Source: Xestospongia muta (taxonomy: Eukaryota; Porifera; Demospongiae; Haplosclerida; Petrosiidae). Taken from it: 64,000 bases of DNA. The DNA is taken from positions 1,848,923-1,912,922 of the forward strand of contig OY848922.1 in NCBI GenBank assembly GCA_963693285.1, read 5' to 3'. Positions within the stretch are counted from its first letter, which is position 1. Each line of letters begins with the position of its first letter. A program made the translations under genes and the position numbers. A model generated the notes under the pieces. That model ran no database searches, had not been told where the DNA came from, and saw only the letters and a program-made list of their open reading frames with translations. This document shows positions 60,001-64,000 of the stretch, one piece after another.

Positions 60001-61290
60001 ATCTACAGCAGACAGACCACCTTGTGGTGATTGTCCACCCATAAAACCGCCAACTTTTACGCCAACCTGTTCAAACAAGCTCTGGAGATAAGTAGTTTTC
60101 TCCTGTACAATACTAACAAATGGTAATATCATTAAGACCTTTTTATGCTGTTCTAACACACACTTTAAGCTCAATAGCTCGGCAATTAATGTTTTCCCGG
60201 CACTTGTTGGAGCAGAGTAGACCAAATTGCGTCCAGAGAGAACACCCGGAAGAGAGATACATTCAGCTTGCCATTCAAACATTTGTGTCACTCCTCGTGA
60301 TGAATATTGTTCTACAATCTTGTCAGGAAGGCCCCAGTTAGTAAGAGAGAGCTGAGACTTGTTATGTGGTGTTTGAAGAATGGATAAACTCCTGTGAATA
60401 AAATGTTAAAAGTTTTCATGTTTTAAGAGTTTGTTATAACAACATAACAAAATGTATTTGTTAGCAATTTTTAACAAGTGCTATACTAATTCTCATTCCA
60501 ATGGAGTAATGTATTGTAAAACATTCTTTTTAGGCAACAACATGTAATTATCATTAAATGTATATATAAGTTCTTTGGAGTAAGTAAAACATGATTGGAA
60601 TAAAATACAACTTTATAACATATTCTTAGGTACATGTACTTATCTTAACATTTGGGGTGTGGTAGTTAACATTTGGGGGTGTGGTATTACATGATACATT
60701 ACAAGAAGTATTCATCATGTTTTGTATAATAATTTACTTCGTTGTGTTTGTCGGTGAGGTTAGAGGTGTGGTCAAAAGACTTTTACTATTATTGACTACT
60801 TTGTCAGGGGTAGGAGGGAGGTCAAAGTTAGGAATGGCCGAGGGATCTTGAAGTAAGTTTCTTTTGTTACAGGATCGTGATGACACACTTCCAGCACTAA
60901 GTGGGGTACTGCTAATGATACCACAATCCATTCTAATTAAAGAAACATATATTATAGTTATTTCGATATTACGTTTATACTTACTGGTCCATAAAAGCCA
61001 TAAGCTCTTCATCCATGTCAGAATTAAAAGATGACAGCATGGGTGGACATCCTGGAGTATTAGGTGATTGCGAGTGTGGTTTTGGAGAGTGTGATTGTGG
61101 TCTCGGAAATGATGCTGTTTTAACAACCTGAAATATATTTGTAAAATAATGCTACATGGTACATATATATAACATGTATACATACTTCTTTACGTGAAAA
61201 TCTATTTGGTGATCTACATTGGCCATCTTGTTTGGACATGGACACCCTCTTTTTTGCTCCAAGTCTCTTACGTCCTATTTTTGATGACAT
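54003..61290 (-). CDS. POLQ: DNA polymerase theta (helicase-polymerase)
   Basis: Six exons, 61290-61186, 61127-60985, 60932-60738, 60391-58785, 58632-58364 and 57782-54003, join in phase to 2032 aa (human about 2590). After a disordered N-terminus comes an SF2 helicase: WGLPDKIVEQY, Walker A APTSAGKT (about 209-216), DELH (309-312) and motif VI QMIGRAGRKG (581-590). A disordered centre with poorly conserved sequence follows, then a family A polymerase. Motif A is DYSQLELR (from 1785), the O-helix RQQTKQLCYGMVYG (from 1834) and motif C HDELLYEV (from 1978). Both active sites look intact. The enzyme performs microhomology-mediated (theta-mediated) end joining in the nucleus. An AATAAA overlaps the stop codon. 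Confidence 0.97.
57815..58210. repeat. 60-bp minisatellite in POLQ intron 5, about six units
   Basis: Units of the type ACTAATGTTCACTAGTCTAG then AGCTTACTAATGGTAGCTAG then TCTAGGTCACTATGGTAAGT. The array fills most of the 581-bp intron between exons 5 and 6 and starts about 30 bp from the exon 6 acceptor on the transcript side. Each unit carries a GGTAAGT-like string in the + orientation, which is not used by POLQ. Confidence 0.93.
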
Positions 61291-61471
61291 TTTCAACTTG
61301 AAAGGTCATCAGTAATCTTCAAATGTAAGCATTGCAGCAATGTAGCCTGCAGTGTATACTGGTCACACAGTGGTCAGTAAGTATACAGAAGTATACGGAG
61401 TAGATCTTATTTAGACAGACCTAGGAACTGAAATACTTACTCCGTTTAAATACATTCATAGTTTTCATACC
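61291..61471. promoter_or_regulatory. divergent promoter between POLQ and the dehydrogenase gene
   Basis: Start codons at 61290 (-) and 61472 (+) lie 181 bp apart. No TATA box was recognised on either side. Short duplicated strings (GTATACTG/GTATACAG/GTATACGG) occur near 61355-61400. Confidence 0.6.
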
Positions 61472-63179
61472 ATGGCCACTAGAACTGTTCTTGTCACTGG
61501 GTGTTCTGGTACCGTTGGATCAGGAATCATCAAAGCTTTATTGGAAAAATGTAAGAAAATCATTATTATTATTTTCCCATCATTATAATATAGCTGCTTT
61601 TCGTATTGTGACCTTTTCCCGTAATGCCGAATCTCTTGAGACTGTGAGGGAAAAGTTGGGACGACCAGGGGATGATCGTCTTATTATGCTGCAAGGAAGT
61701 TTGGGTATGTAAAAGAGGAGTGGATGGTCTATTATAATGAAGGATGGATGGATGTATTTCCTGGATGTATACAATCATATAGATGGCATACAGAATTTAT
61801 TTTTTGCATTTAGAGGTTTGTTTTATGAATTTGATATATACAGCAATGTCATAAATGTAAAATTGACTGCTAAAATTACTCCATTTTAATTGTATGTTAA
61901 TTTTGTAGCTACTGACAAAGATGCAGAGAAACTCAAACAAGAAGTTCTCAGTAAAGTTGATGGACTAACTGATGTAGTCTCATGTCTTGGATCATGGTGG
62001 CAGAAGGGACCTATTTTAGATCAACCATTAGAGGAATATCGCATAGTAAGTGAATGATATGCTTGTCATGTAATAATGACAGCTGTATGGAAGCTAATGT
62101 TTACAAGATAATATGTAGGAAGTGAACAGGAGTTTTGTGTGTAATTCTTACTTTTTATATCAATTCTTTTCATGCTTATAATATTACACACAGGTTCAAT
62201 CTAATATTCTGGAGCCTCATTTTGTCTTGGCTAAGACTTTTTTTCCTCTTGTTTGTGACAAAGAAGGATCTACTTACACTATCATTACTGGTAAGATGTA
62301 CAAATATGTGAAGAATATACTGAGGACTAAACCAGTTACCAAGGTCTCAAAGTGTCCGCTAAAGGATAATGCAATGTTTTATGCCACACAAAATATGGTT
62401 CCATAATACTCACATGTATTTAACTAATAAAACAATTAGTATTAAGCATCAAAATAAATATTATTTTCTGCACAATTTCACTTAAAAAGAGTAAATTTAA
62501 ACTTGTGTTTAGCAGGACAAGTGGATAAAAATATGACCTGGATTCTGATTCAAATTCAAATTCAAACACTGTTAACAAAACACCAGTACAAGGATGCACT
62601 GAATATAAGAGTGTCCTTATAATAGAACTATTGGTTATGCAGTAAAAGATCATCTAGTCCTCCTCTCATTTTGACTTATAATTATTTTTAGGTGGTGGTG
62701 GTCATCTATATATTCCTAATGCTGGACTTGTGACTTTGTTTGGCGCTGGGCTACATAAATTGCCATATATATTATGTCAAGAATACAAGGATAAACCAGT
62801 TCGTATTAATGATGTAAGTTTAATTTAAGGGACATGTCAGCGAATCTTAAATTTTATGATAATATCCAGGACAGATTTTGTTTAGAATTAATTAACATAC
62901 CACATGTCAGTAAAACACACACATATAATATTGTTACATGTGTTGGCAGTTACAGTATCATGAATTCTTATTGTTGAAACAATTTCATTGTTCTTTTCTT
63001 AGTTTTGTATTATGGAATTTATACAAGAGTGGGATAAAACTAAGCCAGGCGAAGTGAGTAATGTTGATATCGGTCTGGGTGTTCATGCTGTCATGACGAT
63101 ACCAGCTGCCAATGGAATACAACTTGCTGTTACTAAGGCCTCTTTGCCCACTATACAACAAAAGGGTACTGATCAATAA
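61472..63179 (+). CDS. atypical short-chain dehydrogenase/reductase-like protein
   Basis: Six exons, 61472-61550, 61594-61704, 61909-62045, 62194-62290, 62692-62813 and 63003-63179, join in phase to 240 aa. The N-terminus VLVTGCSGTVGSGI is a TGxxGxxG dinucleotide-binding loop, followed by a basic/polar strand end (FSRNAE) suggesting NADP(H). VVSCLGSWWQKGP stands where SDRs have the NNAG element, and an ITGGGGH stretch follows. The canonical Tyr-x-x-x-Lys catalytic pair is not evident (HLYIPNAGL in that region), so catalysis is doubtful. Substrate unknown. The stop codon overlaps an AATAAA at 63175-63180. It could also be described as a general NAD(P)-binding protein. Confidence 0.82.
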
Positions 63180-63545
63180 ATTGTATGACTTACTGTGTGA
63201 GATTATCTTGATAATAATTTTAATGAAAATTCATTCATTTTTTTGCTATAATTTTGAGTATGAAGATAAGTTATATACTGATGTGTAAAAGTCTAGAATG
63301 CAGTATATACATCTGTTATGTATACACTTGTAAGCATACAAATTTTCAGGGTTAGCAGTTCATGTGAAATTTTATACATGCCTCTTTTTACGTGAGATTG
63401 TAAGTCTGATCATACTCTCATCTCTATAATACCTGGTTGCCACATATTATTAAAAAAGGCTTCCGTAGGTACTTCCTGTTTATTTTGGACACTCCCTACA
63501 GAAAAGCAAGTTGTTCGTTATTCACTTTTACTCAGTTAAACGACG
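63180..63545. promoter_or_regulatory. intergenic region, probable promoter of the last gene
   Basis: 366 bp between two genes in the same orientation. No clear TATA box was found; the segment must hold the dehydrogenase 3' end and the start of the next gene. Confidence 0.4.
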
Positions 63546-64000
63546 ATGGCTAAAGAACTTCAACAAGCTCAAAGGGCTGCATTTACTACAAATTTCACAG
63601 CGATAAAAGACTCTATTAAGAACAGCATAGAAACAGTGAAAGATAGATTGTACGATCGTAAAGCTATCTCTAATGAGGTCAGAACAGGCAGTTTAGAGTG
63701 TTTGATCGGTGACCTTCAAAGTCGTTTACGCTCAGGTATATATGGGAACCTTTTTGACACCATGTGCCAAGTATTTGACAGCATTGAAGGATTGGATTGT
63801 CTGTCAAAAGCACTTAGAACAAGTGTGAACGAGGAGTTAGGATATAATCATTATCAGCTATATCACCATCCTCAAAGTGACTCTCAGGTCAAGGATTCTG
63901 GCCGAGCCACTGATTCATTCTTGTCTTCAGCTCTACAAGCTTCTGAATCAGATCATGATGTAGATATGGTTGCAAATAGTTTACAGAAAGGACTCAGTTT
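63546..64000 (+). CDS. helical protein, possible death-fold (CARD-like) start, cut by the window end
   Basis: From the ATG at 63546 (in-frame TAA just upstream in CAGTTAAACG) the frame is open for 151 codons to the edge. The first 100 residues are amphipathic helices (AIKDSIKNSIETVKDRLYDR, GSLECLIGDLQSRLRSG, NLFDTMCQVFDSIEGLDCL). The length and spacing fit a six-helix death-fold domain such as CARD. After it comes a Ser/Asp-rich linker (DSQVKDSGRATDSFLSS). Sponges have large families of NLR-like and caspase-like genes starting this way, which makes this a reasonable but unproven guess. No NACHT or protease motif is visible before the window ends. Confidence 0.55.
   Translation, partial: MAKELQQAQRAAFTTNFTAIKDSIKNSIETVKDRLYDRKAISNEVRTGSLECLIGDLQSRLRSGIYGNLFDTMCQVFDSIEGLDCLSKALRTSVNEELGYNHYQLYHHPQSDSQVKDSGRATDSFLSSALQASESDHDVDMVANSLQKGLS

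Overview
The window looks like nuclear DNA of a marine sponge, most likely Amphimedon queenslandica or a close relative. It is AT-rich, full of tandem repeats, and has intron-rich metazoan genes with short GT-AG introns. It also carries a single-domain bHLH factor resembling the sponge proneural-like bHLH and a non-canonical laminin chain. The species is an inference; no search was run.

Layout. From 1 to 9.6 kb there is repeat-rich non-coding DNA with the last three phase-compatible exons of an unrecognised + strand gene. From 11.1 to 12.4 kb lies a two-exon bHLH gene (-) with a TATA-containing promoter. From 12.8 to 35.0 kb is a 19-exon SLC26/SulP anion transporter (-), with a 10.8-kb intron inside its STAS domain. 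Only about 180 bp away, divergently, a 31-exon laminin chain (+, 35.1-48.7 kb) begins; it combines a beta-type LF domain with an alpha/gamma-type L4 domain and ends in a coiled coil. A small secreted protein with an ITIH C-terminal-like domain follows (49.5-50.7 kb, +).

From 50.9 to 53.6 kb is the most unusual object. It is an 816-bp-arm palindrome made of two head-to-head copies of a small element that encodes two overlapping reading frames. One frame is a Rep protein with HUH nickase and SF3 helicase motifs. The copies meet at nested hairpins, as expected for an integrated head-to-head junction of a linear, hairpin-ended, parvovirus-like or CRESS-like replicon. It is decayed: frameshifted on the left, truncated on the right.

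From 54.0 to 61.3 kb is DNA polymerase theta (-, 2032 aa), complete from helicase to polymerase. Again about 180 bp away, divergently, an atypical short-chain dehydrogenase begins (+, 61.5-63.2 kb). The window ends in the 5' part of a helical, possibly death-fold gene (63.5 kb to end).

The host genes do not form one pathway; they are a normal gene-dense metazoan neighbourhood with two compact divergent promoters. Exon joins were checked by hand for phase: SLC26 (671 codons), POLQ (2033), the dehydrogenase (241), the ITIH-like gene (387) and bHLH (300) each close in frame. A 200-base run of N at 35581-35780 hides part of the laminin LN domain.
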